Shown here one piece after another: positions 10,767 through 25,700 of a stretch of 64,000 bases of DNA; position 1 is the first letter of the stretch; each line of letters opens with the position of its first letter. This DNA comes from Symsagittifera roscoffensis. Lineage: Eukaryota; Xenacoelomorpha; Acoela; Convolutidae. The notes beneath the pieces were generated by a model. That model ran no database searches, was not told where the DNA came from, and was given only the letters and a program-made list of their open reading frames with translations. The position numbers and the translations under genes are program-made. The stretch lies in the NCBI RefSeq assembly GCF_963678635.1, contig NC_087063.1, forward strand, positions 8,710,386 through 8,774,385, read 5' to 3'.

Positions 10767-13700
10767 TCAGGTAGATGGATTCTGTGAGTTGTAGCTTGGA
10801 GGCTGAAATAAAAGCATAGATTTAAAACTGATCAAAAAATGTTAACAAAATATCCTTAAAACTCAATCCTGCAAATAAGCTTTCAAATGATTCGCACCAC
10901 CGACAAAAAGTAGCTTATTTCATTCACATGAAATAATCGGTATATCGTATATCGTCTTGAGGGCTCGTATATCGATTAATGGCTATGAACAAATTTGAAA
11001 ATAGCTATTTGAGGTGAATTATTTAACTCATGTTCTTACCACAGATGTGATGTTTCTGGTTCTGACTTCCACCTTCGGAGTAGAAGAATCCCCCACTCCC
11101 CCGTCCGTCATATCCATATTCTGGTACCTGGCCAGCAGTTCGCTCACATTGCTTTCATCTGGCATGACCTGGATCTGTCTTACAGTCTGCCGGGGCCTCT
11201 GGATAGTGGAGGTGTCTTCCCCTCGATTTGACCTTTTAGGCCTTAGAGACGAAGATGGCTCCCCAGCAGTTGTCAAACCCTCCTTGGACCTGAAAAACAC
11301 AATTTAACTTCTGGACTTCTAAAGGTTATCAACAGATTATAAAATCAAGTTTTGGGTAGTATAATATCGTATAATATAATAATAATTTAGTTACTTTTGA
11401 ATACCAAACAAAGCCAACATACAGTTGGAAAAGAGTCAATAAACGCAAGATAACAGAAAAAAATGCTGACTTGTTTTTTGAAACAATCTCAAATTTCGAA
11501 TTTCAAAGAAAACCAAAGATGGCTTTGAAGTATTTTGAATTTCAAAAACACTCTATGATCGACACTTTTTTGCTAAAATTATTTGAATTTCAGAAAAAGT
11601 AACCCGATAGGTAAGTTTTTTTATTTCGCTGGGCAATCTGAAAAAAAAATTTCACTTTCGAAACTAGAATTCAATCACATTTTTTCTTGACTACGCTTTC
11701 GTTGTTCGATAGTGGAGTTTGCTTTTCTTTTAACAAAGGAAATTAACTGAATTTAAAAAGAAATCATACGTTAAACCGCGAAAAAGTAAAGTTGAGCCTG
11801 AACAAATTTTAGGACTTATCCTTAAAAAAACTAAAAAATCATCGCGACCTATATACTACGTTCATCGACTCTTAAAACTAAAAGTGCTAGCACAAAAAAT
11901 GAGTCAGATTTTGGTCAAAAATCGTGATTAACAAAAATTTCCGCAAAACAAAATTACAGCAAAAAATTTTTTGATTAACTTTTTTTGCTTAAACCCTTGG
12001 ACTAAAATAGCGCCACAATGAAAAACATCTGAGGCCTCGATACAAAAATCAGCTTCGAATAGTCAAAAAATGAGACGAAAAAAAGACAAAATCAACAAAA
12101 AAAACTATTGATTCTAATTAATTACAAGCTGCTCCATTTGATCCCAAAACGTGAACAGACTGTTGAAAAAGAGTCATGAACGCAAGGAAATAGAAAATTG
12201 TTTTTTGAAAAAACTTCAACTTTTGAAATTTAAAGAAAAAGCAAAGGGCCTTGAACCTCTTTAAATTTCAAGAAAAATTTAAGATTGACGTTTTTTTTTA
12301 TAAAACTAACCTAATTTGAGAAAACTGGATCAATGGCTAATTTTTCATTCCGCTGGGAAATCTGAAAATTAAAAACCACTTTCAAAACAAGAAGTCGATC
12401 ATGTTTTTTGTGACCTTGACGTTTTGCCTCTCGTTAGGGTGGCTTCCTTTCACTTTACACAGAGTCGAAGCTGTAACTTCGCAAACGTGAAAACATAGCC
12501 AATCGAAGATTGGAAAAGAGTAATGAACGCAAGTAAACATTAAAAAAAAATCTCAACTTTCGAACTGCGAAGAAGACAATAGCTGCCCTTTAAGCTCTTT
12601 GAAGTTCTAGAACAATTTATGAGTGGCAATTTGTTGATAACATTAACTCAAGTTGAGAAAACTGGATCAACAGGTAAAGTTTTTATTCCGCTGAAAATCT
12701 ATAAAATAAATTCCACTTACGAAACTAGAAATCGTTCACATTTTTTCGCGCCACTTCCACGTTCGGATTTGGAGAGTGCTATTTACGTCACCTTCAGCAG
12801 ATGAATTTCAATTGATCTCAAAAAGTGCATATATACCTAAGGGCATTCATAAGTGCATCAATATGTATGAATGCCCATCTAAAGTTATCAAAAAATTTTC
12901 AGACTTTTACCTGAAAAAAAAAACAAAAAAAATCAGCAAGACCTATATAAGAGTCGTCATTGCGTTCATTACTCTTACAAAAGGCAAAAAATCGTGATAA
13001 ACAAAATTTTCCGCAAAACAAAATTACAGCAAAAAATTTTTTGATTAACTTTTTTTGCTTAAACCCTTGGACTAAAATAGCGCCACAATGAAAAACATCT
13101 GAGGCCTCGATACAAAAATCAGCTTCGAATAGTCAAAAAATGAGACGAAAAAAAGACAAAATCAACCAAAAAACTATTGATTCTAATTAATTACAAGCTG
13201 CTCCATTTGATCCCAAAACGTGAACAGAAGACTGTTGAAAAAGAGTCATGAACGCAAGGAAATAGAAAATTGTTTTTTGAAAAAACTTCAACTTTTGAAA
13301 TTTAAAGAAAAAGCAAAGGGCCTTGAACCTCTTTAAATTTCAAGAAAAATTTAAGATTGACGTTTTTTTTTATAAAACTAACCTAATTTGAGAAAACTGG
13401 ATCAATGCCTAATTTTTCATTCCGCTGGGAAATCTGAAAATTAAAAACCACTTTCAAAACTAGAAGTCGATCATGTTTTTTGTGACCTTGACGTTTTGCC
13501 TCTCGTTAGGGTGGCTTCCTTTCACTTTACACAGAGTCGAAGCTGTAACTTCGCAAACGTGAAAACATAGCCAATCGAAGATTGGAAAAGAGTAATGAAC
13601 GCAAGTAAACATTAAAAAAAATCTCAACTTTCGAACTGCGAAGAAGACAATAGCTGCCCTTTAAGCTCTTTGAAGTTCTAGAACAATTTATGAGTGGCAA

Positions 13701-16700
13701 TTTGTTGATAACAATAACTCAAGTTGAGAAAACTGGATCAACAGGTAAAGTTTTTATTCCGCTGAAAATCTATAAAATAAATTCCACTTACGAAACTAGA
13801 AATCGTTCACATTTTTTCGCGCCACTTCCACGTTCGGATTTGGAGAGTGCTATTTACGTCACCTTCAGCAGATGAATTTCAATTGAACTCAAAAAGTGCA
13901 TATATACCTAAGGGCATTCATAAGTGCATCAATATGTATGAATGCCCATCTAAAGTTATCAAAAAATTTTAAGACTTTTACCTGGAAAAAAAAACAAAAA
14001 AAATCAGCAAGACCTATATAAGAGTCTTCATTGCGTTCATTACTCTTACAAAAGGCAAAAAATCGTGATTAACAAAATTTTCCGCAAAACAAAATTACAG
14101 CAAAAAATTTTTTGATTAACTTTTTTTGCTTAAACCCTTGGACTAAAATAGCGCCACAATGAAAAACATCTGAGGCCTCGATACAAAAATCAGCTTCGAA
14201 TAGTCAAAAAATGAGACGAAAAAAAGACAAAATCAACCAAAAAAACTATTGATTCTAATTAATTACAAGCTGCTCCATTTGATCCCAAAACGTGAACAGA
14301 AGACTGTTGAAAAAGAGTCATGAACGCAAGGAAATAGAAAATTGTTTTTTGAAAAAACTTCAACTTTTGAAATTTAAAGAAAAAGCAAAGGGCCTTGAAC
14401 CTCTTTAAATTTCAAGAAAAATTTAAGATTGACGTTTTTTTTTATAAAACTAACCTAATTTGAGAAAACTGGATCAATGGCTAATTTTTCATTCCGCTGG
14501 GAAATCTGAAAATTAAAAACCACTTTCAAAACTAGAAGTCGATCATGTTTTTTGTGACCTTGACGTTTTGCTTCTCGTTAGGGTGGCTTCCTTTCACTTT
14601 ACACAGAGTCGAAGCTGTAACTTCGCAAACGTGAAAACATAGCCAATCGAAGATTGGAAAAGAGTAATGAACGCAAGTAAACATTTAAAAAAATCTCAAC
14701 TTTCGAACTGCGAAGAAGACAATAGCTGCCCTTTAAGCTCTTTGAAGTTCTAGAACAATTTATGAGTGGCAATTTGTTGATAACATTAACTCAAGTTGAG
14801 AAAACTGGATCAACAGGTAAGTTTTTATTCCGCTGAAAATCTATAAAATAAATTCCACTTACGAAACTAGAAATCGTTCACATTTTTTCGCGCCACTTCC
14901 ACGTTCGGCTTTGGAGAGTGCTATTTACGTCACCTTCAGCAGATGAATTTCAATTGAACTCAAAAAGTGCATATATACCTAAGGGCATTCATAAGTGCAT
15001 CAATATGTATGAATGCCCATCTAAAGTTATCAAAAAATTTTAAGACTTTTACCTGGAAAAAAAACAAAAAAAATCAGCAAGACCTATATAAGAGTCTTCA
15101 TTGCGTTCATTACTCTTACAAAAGGCAAAAAGCTATAAAGACGTCAAAATAAAACATTGAAGAAAAAAAGGTAAGAAAAGATAAAACTAAGAAAAAATTT
15201 CTTTATGCCCAATTCGAACCCCGGCCTGAAGATTGAGAATCACACATCCTAGCATCTGCACCATGGGCGCTTAACAATCTTGAATCAATTTATTTGCGAA
15301 TTGGGTTGGAAGTGTATATTATAAAATGACAATATGCTTCGCTTATGTTAAATGAACTGAGCTTAAAACATTCAGCTCTTTTCCACTCGACCCACCGTTC
15401 AAATTTTCTTCTTTTTTATAATTGTTTTACGTGCGATTATAGCTTAACGACTAAAATTGCGCTGTACAATATGAAGAACCAATCGGTTCACAACTGAATT
15501 TTTTCGCCCTGCCAAGTTTCATTGCATTATTAAAACGTTTAAATTTTCCTGTATGAAAAACCTTAGAAACTATACTCTTAAAAACCAGTTCATAGAGTTT
15601 TCTAAGGCCAAAATAATGGAAGTTCGGCAAATCGAGATTTTTCTGTATTATTAGAGACACGCTAAAAATTCGCTCATTGGCATTGTACTTTAAGACGGAC
15701 TTCGGATCTTACATGTAGAGTGGCGGTTCCTCGTGCAGGGGCAGGTCACTTTCTTCTCCACTTTCTCCTGATTTGTCGTAAAATCTACACAAATAACATT
15801 ACAAATTTTGACGCGCCAAAGTAACCACTCTTTTTCTGTCCAAAACTTTTCCAAGATTGCTCTACAAACGCCATTCTTAGTTCGTGCCTTCATTACTGTC
15901 TGCGGCGCAAAAACGTTTTGTATTGTTTTTAGCACGCTCGTTTTTTTTTAGAAATTCAAATTGCTAAACGCTGAATCAAGGCATTTAATTTTTAACAGCG
16001 AAGCAGTGTATTGACGAATAACGAAACAATCGCATAACTTATAATCGTATAATCCGACTGGCATATAACGTATAAATTAATATTTTGGCTTTCGTATGAA
16101 AAACGTACAATCGTGTAACTTGAGATCAAAATCATAACTATATTACAGCAAGCGAGCAAGGTTTTTTAGATTGTTTTTGTTGCTCGATTATATTTCTTAT
16201 CGTGAAATCTCTGATTGCTATTAAAAAAAACATCATATTGGACCTCAGCCGACCCTAATATCAATCAATCTTACCGCATGCAATGAAAAATTCCTTGTAT
16301 CACAAAAAAGAGCCGCCAAATATCGGTATCGTATAACCGTATAAATTATCGGATACAGCTGATTTCGCGTATAATCGTACAATCTTATATCGTATAAGGT
16401 TTTTTCGTATAACTTGTCCTATATCGTATAACGTGTACAAAATACTGCTGTGAAGCAACAATTATTTTCTCTTACTCTCTGGAAGACATTTCATCTTCAT
16501 CTTCCTCCACCTCTGCCAGTTTACGGGAGGATGGAGAGATTAAATTGGTCTTTGAGATATTCGATCTGCTCAGCTTGTCCGTTCTTCTAGTGCCAGACAC
16601 CGTCCTTTCTGGTTCCCGCTTTCTTCCAGATTTATTCGAGTCATCCGCATCGGAAGACCCATCTCTCTTGGAACCTTAAAGTTCAACGAAGCAGATCACA

Positions 16701-19700
16701 AAATTATTTCTACTTGCTTTGCTATAACAGTACAAGATCAAAGAAAAAAATGAGAAATTATAGCAAACAGACAGCGAACTCAAATTTTCTACTTCCAGGT
16801 TTTAAAGGAAATAAAGGAGCTTTTTACTTTCCAAAAACCTTTTAGCTCTTTCGAATTCAAGAAAATTTTATGGTTGACACTTTACTGATGAAAAACAACT
16901 TGATTTAAGATAAAATTTATTGAAAAGAAACTTTGCATTCCTCTAGGTAATCTAAAAACTCAAATCCACTTTTGAACTTATACGTCATCCCCACTTTTAA
17001 GCCTTTTGCAATTTTGCTACCCGAGAGCATAATTTGCTTCTCATTTAGCAAATCAGATTGAATTGAAGTCAATAAGAATTCAAAGTTCAAACCGCGAAAA
17101 CTAAATTTGACCTATAAATATTAAAACAAAAAAAACAAGACCTAACTAAGTTTTGTCACTTCGTTCATCGACAATTAATAATTTTGAAGTCGCTAATAGA
17201 TAAAGAAACAAACTCTTGCCTAGAAGCGGAGTGATCAGAAGGAACTCTTTTCAGCAATGTCTGTTTAAAATTTGTGTTTCTTCTAACCCAATTGAAACTG
17301 CAATTACTTACTTGCTCTCTTGCTATAACGTCCACTATTCTGTTCTTCCGACGCTGCAACACTTGGATTCCTCCTTTCCATCTTCATTCCTGCTCCTCCG
17401 CGGCCACCGGACACTCCTGTCGATGTCATCATTACCAGAATCTGCCTCAACTCAGCGACTTCTTTCCTCAACTGGGAGATTTCTTTCTTCACTTTCTTCC
17501 CGTCTCCCTTCATCGATGCTTGGACTGTGTCGCAGAGAAGTTTCAAGTCTTGAGGAAGCTCGCCGTCTGATATACCGATGTCTCGCTCCCTTCGCTCGTC
17601 TTCAGCTTTTTCCAAATACTCGTCCATTTTTTCCTTGAACATATTTTTCCTTTTATATATATCTTTTTGCATTTGGCAATGAAATAAAAATTTAGCATCA
17701 AAATTGATATCATTTTTTTTGGCAGTAATAGAAAAGTTTAGCAAGTGTCGAGTTAGCGTTGCGGCGTTCACACTGGTTTAGGCACCTCTCTGTCCGAGAA
17801 TCGAACTGGCCACTAGTGAATCAGAGTTGCTTTAGGCTCAAATCAGTTAGCCACTAAGCCACGGCTCACTTACTTGCAAAATAACAGCACGAATATTATA
17901 CCAACTGACACTTCGGTTGGTTAGTATTACAAACAGAGCTAAGATTTGAACGTCACCCAATTCATTTATAAACTTTCTAGCAACTTTGCATGACGAAAAT
18001 ATCCGTCTCACTTAATGACGTCAATGACTAACAATAGCAGTAAGACGGATAACATCAATTGAAGCGAAAAAAATGACTACCACATAGTATTCAATCAAGT
18101 GAACTGTGGCTACTGTACTGAGACTAGGCATAACTCCACTTCGCTATAAAGACCTAAGTATCCTTAAGAAAAATGATTGAGGAAAGAAACTGATAACTAT
18201 GATTGATAGTTTTTATTACCCCTCCTCATCCAACCTACAAACAGCGTGGAAATATCTATCAGGTTTATCACACAAACATGGACCTCTTAGAGATGCCGAG
18301 GGGCGGTTTAGGGGGTTGATATTAGGTTCTTTAGTGCGTGTTGGGATACTTCGGAAACAGAATGTCTAAATGATGTTAGATTATACCTTGATCTGAATGG
18401 TGACTTTCTTCAGGTCATCCTCCGACTCCTCCCAGTCGTCATCGTAGTACTCCTTGAGGGGGGAGCAGTAGGAATGGATGTAGTCTCTGAACTCATTCAG
18501 CTGTGTGTCTCTCAGCCCCTCCTCCTCCGACTGGATAAAGTTAGCTTGCTGTAGAAGCGCATTCGCTATCGCATTATCATACACCCTAAACAAACACTAC
18601 ATGAAAAACACCCTTCGTTTACATATGCCGGGACAACGATTCTGATCACGCCGATTCGCTGCCAACCACGTTACCAAAATTCTATTAATCGAAGCCGAAT
18701 TTCCAATGGTCCACAACAGATAAAACTCTTGGACAAGCTAATGATTCGAAGACCTCTATGAAGTTTGACAGATGTAGTAGAGAAAATAACGATGCTTAAT
18801 ACTTATAGAGATGCTTAATATCGATACTTATTTTTTAAAGAAGAATACTTTTAATCGCTCTAAAATGCTCGGGAGATTCCGGAGTATGTTGACATTAAAT
18901 TATACATCGTGCACTGGAGATAGAAAATCTTGGCAAGCTTGTAAGCTTTCTGCACAGTATCCATGGGTGATTAAATATTTAATAATTTGGTGACAATTCA
19001 AAGAAAGATAGCTGGTTGTTGTGCAAGTAGCACAGAATGTTCCGACCATATTCTTAAAAAAAAATTTTTAAATGTTTTTTTTTCTAAAACTAATTGATTT
19101 TTTCTGTGCGTGGTGTGATGCAAAGATCTGAACAAAAAATTTAGAAAATTCCGAAAAATATAGTAAAATAGGCATGTTGTAACACAATTTTATTTTAAAA
19201 TTCCTATTAAAAAAAATTTGAAAATAGGCCTGCTCGCTCGGAAATACACGGAAAAACAAAAACTTCAAACGGGTTTTTCTCGTCACTGGGAAAACTTTTT
19301 GAAAACTTTGTAAGGTCGTTCGAATCACGATTGAAACGACTTAATTTATATATCACTCAACCAAGTCTGATGACTATTTGTGGCACTTGATTTTTTATGG
19401 AAAACAACAAGAAAAAGCTAAGCAAGGAGAGCCGGTTACTAGGCAAGTAGCACAGAATGTTCCGAAAATAGTCTTAAAAAAACAATAAAAAAGTTTCTTC
19501 AAATTATTGACACTTTTCGCGGCGTGGTGTGATAAAAAAAGCAGAAAAAAAAACTGAGTATTAGATTTATTCAACAATCATCATAAAATAAGCAAATTGA
19601 AAAAAAATTCTTGCAGAAAAATCACTAGAAAAGCGAAAAACAAATCAAAAAAAAATTCGGAAAATTTCGGAAGTTTTGCAGTTTTTTGAATTTTTGAAAA

Positions 19701-22700
19701 ATTTTATTCCGAAAATGCTCTGAAAAACTATAGTCACTCGAGTAAAATTAGGTTTTTACGTTTCAAATTTAGCTATTATAAGCTTTTCAGCCATTAAAAT
19801 ATAAATGCTCGCTCGCTTTATTCGCTCGAAATTAGACCAAAAATAAAAAACTTTAGACCGGTTTTTCTCGACATCAAGAAAAAATTATTAGAAAAAGAAT
19901 TGGGAATCACGACTGTAAGGACTTTACACAGAGGCGAAGTTGCACTTCGCATACAAGCAAAATTTGACCTATAACGCTATGGGGGAAAAACTGAAAGAGT
20001 AAAACTTTGAATCTATAAAAAGTCTTAAGTATCGCACGCCAATTATGACTCTACATAATTGCTAATAGGCGCAAGACAATTATGACGCATTAGCAGTACC
20101 AGTCAGTTGAAAAAAAAGAGAAATTTACCAACTAACATGCCTCAATTTATAGAGCGGACGCATTTTAACTAATATACGAAAAAGTTCATTGAAAACATGG
20201 GACCCTGCCCAGGATCGAACCCTTTTATTTTATTGCAGATCTCTTTCCCTACCTCTACGCTAAAGATCCATGATACCTTGAAGCTAAAAAGCTATTTGTA
20301 ATATAATTGTCTGTGTTACTATCCTTAGCATTGGATGTACTTAATAGCTGTTTATTGGTCAAAACGAACACTTACAATGAACACATTTTGTCGCAACAAT
20401 ATTTGCGACTTAAGTAGGAAAAAAAGGAGTTCATACTATCCTACAAGCTTTGCTTGTGTAAATATGATAAACACAGAGGCTAAGTTGCACTTCGCATACA
20501 CAAGCAAAAACATACCCGATAACGCTACTGGGAAAAACTGAATGAGTAAAACTACAAAATTTGTTTTATGACGCACGCCAATTATGACGCAGTAGCAGTA
20601 CCAGTCAACTTGAAAAAAAAAATACCAAACAACATGCTTAAGTTTTTAGAGCAGTCTATTGAGCAGTAATAACATGAAAAAATCAGATGTAATAAAAATA
20701 AATTTTACACTGGGAAAACTTTTTGAAAACTTTGTAGGGTCGTTCGAATCACGATTGAAACAACTTTATTAATAAATCACTCAACCAGGTCTGATGACTA
20801 TTTGTGGCACTTGATTTTTTATGGAAAACAACAAGAAAAAGCTAAGCAAGGAGAGCCGGTTACTAGGCAAGTAGCACAGAATGTTCCGAAAATAGTCTTA
20901 AAAAAACAATAAAAAAGTTTCTTCAAATTATTGACACTTTTCGCGGCGTGGTGTGATAAAAAAAGCAGAAAAAAAACTGAGTATTAGATTTATTCAACAA
21001 TCATCATAAAATAAGCAAATTGAAAAAAAATTCTTGCAGAAAAATCACTAGAAAAGCGAAAAACAAATCAAAAAAAAATTCGGAAAATTTCGGAAGTTTT
21101 GCAGTTTTTTGAATTTTTGAAAAATTTTATTCCGAAAATGCTCTGAAAAACTATAGTCACTCGAGTAAAATTAGGTTTTTACGTTTCAAATTTAGCTATT
21201 ATAAGCTTTTCAGCCATTAAAATATAAATGCTCGCTCGCTTTATTCGCTCGAAATTAGACCAAAAATAAAAAACTTTAGACCGGTTTTTCTCGACATCAA
21301 GAAAAAATTATTAGAAAAAGAATTGGGAATCACGACTGTAAGGACTTTACACAGAGGCGAAGTTGCACTTCGCATACAAGCAAAATTTGACCTATAACGC
21401 TATGGGGGAAAAACTGAAAGAGTAAAACTTTGAATCTATAAAAAGTCTTAAGTATCGCACGCCAATTATGACTCTACATAATTGCTAATAGGCGCAAGAC
21501 AATTATGACGCATTAGCAGTACCAGTCAGTTGAAAAAAAAAGAGAAATTTACCAACTAACATGCCTCAATTTATAGAGCGGACGCATTTTAACTAATATA
21601 CGAAAAAGTTCATTGAAAACATGGGACCCTGCCCAGGATCGAACCCTTTTATTTTATTGCAGATCTCTTTCCCTACCTCTACGCTAAAGATCCATGATAC
21701 CTTGAAGCTAAAAAGCTATTTGTAATATAATTGTCTGTGTTACTATCCTTAGCATTGGATGTACTTAATAGCTGTTTATTGGTCAAAACGAACACTTACA
21801 ATGAACACATTTTGTCGCAACAATATTTGCGACTTAAGTAGGAAAAAAAGGAGTTCATACTATCCTACAAGCTTTGCTTGTGTAAATATGATAAACACAG
21901 AGGCTAAGTTGCACTTCGCATACACAAGCAAAAACATACCCGATAACGCTACTGGGAAAAACTGAATGAGTAAAACTACAAAATTTGTTTTATGACGCAC
22001 GCCAATTATGACGCAGTAGCAGTACCAGTCAACTTGAAAAAAAAAATACCAAACAACATGCTTAAGTTTTTAGAGCAGTCTATTGAGCAGTAATAACATG
22101 AAAAAATCAGATGTAATAAAAATAAATTTTACACTGGGAAAACTTTTTGAAAACTTTGTAGGGTCGTTCGAATCACGATTGAAACAACTTTATTAATAAA
22201 TCACTCAACCAGGTCTGATGACTATTTGTGGCGCTTGATTTTTCATGGAAAACAAAAACAAAAAGCTAAACAAGGAAAGCCGGTTACTAGGCAAGTAGCA
22301 CAGAATGTTCCGAAAATAGTCTAAAAAAATACAATTAAAAAATTTCTTCAAATTATTGACACTTTTCGCGGCGTGGTGTGATAAAAAGGGCAAAAAAACT
22401 TAGGATTAGATTTATTCAACAATCATCATAAAATAAGCAAATTGAAAAAAATTCTTGCCGAAAAATCACTAAAAAAGCGACAAACAAATTAAAAAAAATC
22501 GAAAATTTCGGAAGTTTTGCAGTTTTTTAAATTTTTGAAATTTTCTATTCTAAAAATGCTCTGAAAAACTAAAGTCACTCGATTAAAATGAGGTTTTTAC
22601 GTTTCAAATTTAGCTATTATAAGCTTTTCAGCCATTAAAATATAAAGGCTCGCTCGCTTTATTCGCTCGAAATTAGACCAAAAATCAAAAACTTTTGACC

Positions 22701-25700
22701 AGTTTTTCTAGACATCAAAAAAAATTATTAGAAAAAAAATTGGGAATAACGACTGTAAGGACTTTACACAGAGGCGAAGTTGCACTTCGCATACAAGCAA
22801 AATTTGACCAATAACGCTGCAGGGAAAAACTGAAAGAGTAAAACTTTGAATCTATAAAAATTCTGAAGTAACGCACGCCAATTATGACGCTACATAATTG
22901 CCAATTGGCGCAAGCCAGTTAAGACGCATTAGCAGTACCAGTCAGTTGGAAAAAAAGAGAAATGTACCAACTAACATGCCTCAATTTATAGAGCGGACGC
23001 ATTTTAACTAATATACGAAAAAGTTCATTGAAAACATCCGACCCTGCCAAGGATCGAACCCTTTTATTTTATTGCGGATCTCTTTCCCTAACTCTACGCT
23101 AAAGATCCATGATACCTTGAAGCTAAAAAGCTATTTGTAATATAATTGTCTGTGTTACTATCCTAAGCATTGGATTTACTTAATAGCTATTTATTGATCA
23201 AAACGAACACTTTTACAATGAACACATTTTGTCGCAATAATATTTGCGACTTAAGTAGGAAAAAAGAGAGTTCATACTATCCCACAAACTTTGCGTGTGT
23301 AAATATGATAAACACAGAGGCGAAGTTGCATTTCGCATACACAAGCAAAAATATGCCCGATAACGCTGCTGGGAAAAACTGAAAGAGTAAAACTTTGAAC
23401 CCATAAAAATTCTTAAGGCACGCCAATAATGACTCTACATAATTGCCAATTGGCGCAAGCCAGTTAAGACGCATTAGCAGTACCAGTCAGTTGGAAAAAA
23501 AGAGAAATGTACCAACTAACATGCCTCAATTTATAGAGCGGACGCATTTTAACTAATATACGAAAAAGTTCATTGAAAACATCCGACCCTGCCAAGGATC
23601 GAACCCTTTTATTTTATTGCGGATCTCTTTCCCTAACTCTACTCTAGAGATCCATGATACCTTGAAGCTAAAAAGCTATTTGTAATATAATTGTCTGTGT
23701 TACTATCCTTAGCATTGGATGTACTTAATAGCTGTTTATTGGTCAAAACGAACATTTACAATGAACACATTTTGTCGCAACAATATTTGCGACTTAAGTA
23801 GGAAAAAAAGGAGTTCATACTATCCTACAAGCTTTGCTTGTGTAAATATGATAAACACAGAGGCGAAGTTGCACTTCACATACACAAGCAAAAATATGCA
23901 CGATAACGCTACTGGGAAAAACTGAATGATTAAAACTACAATATTTCTTTGATGACGCACGCCAATTATGACGCAGTAGCAGTACCAGTCAATTTGAAAA
24001 AAAATTACCACCTAACATGCCAAAATTTTAAGAGCATGAAAAAATTAGATGTAATAAAAATAAAATGAATTTTTTTTTAATTTTAAGAGTTTTTTTGTGA
24101 AAATCATTACCCACACTCCAAATTAAGTAAAAAAAGTGATGATGTCGCTCCTAGTAACAAATCAGTTATGGCAAAGAAGCTTCCTCCAACCAATTTGGAA
24201 CAATTTCTATGACGGATTAAATCTTCGCTTACGCGTTAATAGCGCGAAATATATCGCGCGTTAATTGTCCAAAATTGGCCAAAATGGCAATTTTTAAACC
24301 CCCATAACTTTACGAAAAAAAATCACAGATGAAATATCTTTCTAAATTTAAGCTCAGGACAACAATATTTTTTGAATGATATAAAAAAATCCCGTCAAAA
24401 ATGGCTAGTTAAAAAGTCGAAATTTATCTGAAGAAAAAAAACCACCCCGAGAACAAATATTCCCCTACTTTCGTTACGAAAGTCGGAACAAAAATAGTCT
24501 GTGTGAATAACCTTTGCACTTGGTGTATTTAATAGCTGGTTATTGATCAAAATGAACACATTTTATTGCAACAATATTTGCGTCTTAGGTTGGAAAAAAA
24601 GATAGTTCATACTGTAACACAAGCATTGCTTGTGTAATCACTCAACCCAGTCCGATGATTACTTGTGGCACCTGATTTTGCGAAAAAAAAAGAAAAAACT
24701 AAAATACACCAGATGTTAAAATTCCTCCCCATTTGCAATGGTTGGAACAAAAAGCGCCTCAAAGTCGAGAATTTAAACTAAAAACCACAAATTTTTTGAG
24801 TTCATCTATTTTCTCAAGGTCACAGTCTAGATGAGCTTGTTCGCCCAATTCTGTGTCCGATTTGATGCATTTGTGTTCGACCAATGTCAGCGAGTTTTCT
24901 CAGACAACATTTAAACTCTAAGAACAGAACCACTTTATACACTCTCAGTCACCTCTGGAAGGTATCCGACATAAGAGCGATGAACAGGTTGAGCATGACA
25001 ATTGCAGAGATAGCCAGGAAGCTTCCACAGAGTATCTGAGCCATCGCCAGGTTGTTGCTCGCCAGTCCGTCATAATTGTAGTCATCCACAAGGGTCATTC
25101 GGAAGAGAGAGTACATGACCAAGTTGAACGTCTCGTAGCCTTCGATATCGTTCTGACCGAAGATCATGTAGAAGGCCACGCCTGAACGAATAATTCAAAA
25201 TAAAACAAAAGTCAGATGTTTGAGGCCCACCATCATCCGTTCTCGTTGCTTGAGGATGAGGCAACATTACGCAGCGCACAAAAAAAAACAAAAAAATGGC
25301 ATGTTCTTAAGCAACGGTACAACAGCGGTTCCTCGTGGATGAATGGTCTTAAAAAACTGATGCGGCTAGTAGTTTATATATTGATAAGCGTTTTCATTCA
25401 AAGAACAATTCGTAACAACTAACGAAACACCCAATTGAAAAAACAGAAGACACTTAAAAAAACAATTGCCACCTTTGAGCTTCAAATTTGGTGTTAAGGA
25501 TCATGCTCTCTTCCCCCCCCCCCCCACCCCCACCCCCGATTGCCATTTTTGGGGGGGGGGAGGGGGGAGGGGGAAGCCAAGGAATTTATGCAAAAGCATA
25601 TATCAGCAATGAACTTCAATATCTATGTAATTTTTTCTTAAATTATTGCCTTGATTTCAACTTACAATATGGAATGTAGAATATGAGATAGACGAACAGC

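Noticed and set aside
12619-13875. Repeated 61-aa open frames
   Set aside because: Chance frames in the 1.07-kb tandem units.
20335-23925. Repeated 68-70 aa open frames
   Set aside because: They translate the SINE tail and head region of the 1.42-kb units, and the frame is not conserved across other copies.
11921-24050. Regular repeats as a CRISPR-like array
   Set aside because: Units exceed 1 kb, with no short repeat-spacer structure, in a eukaryotic intron.
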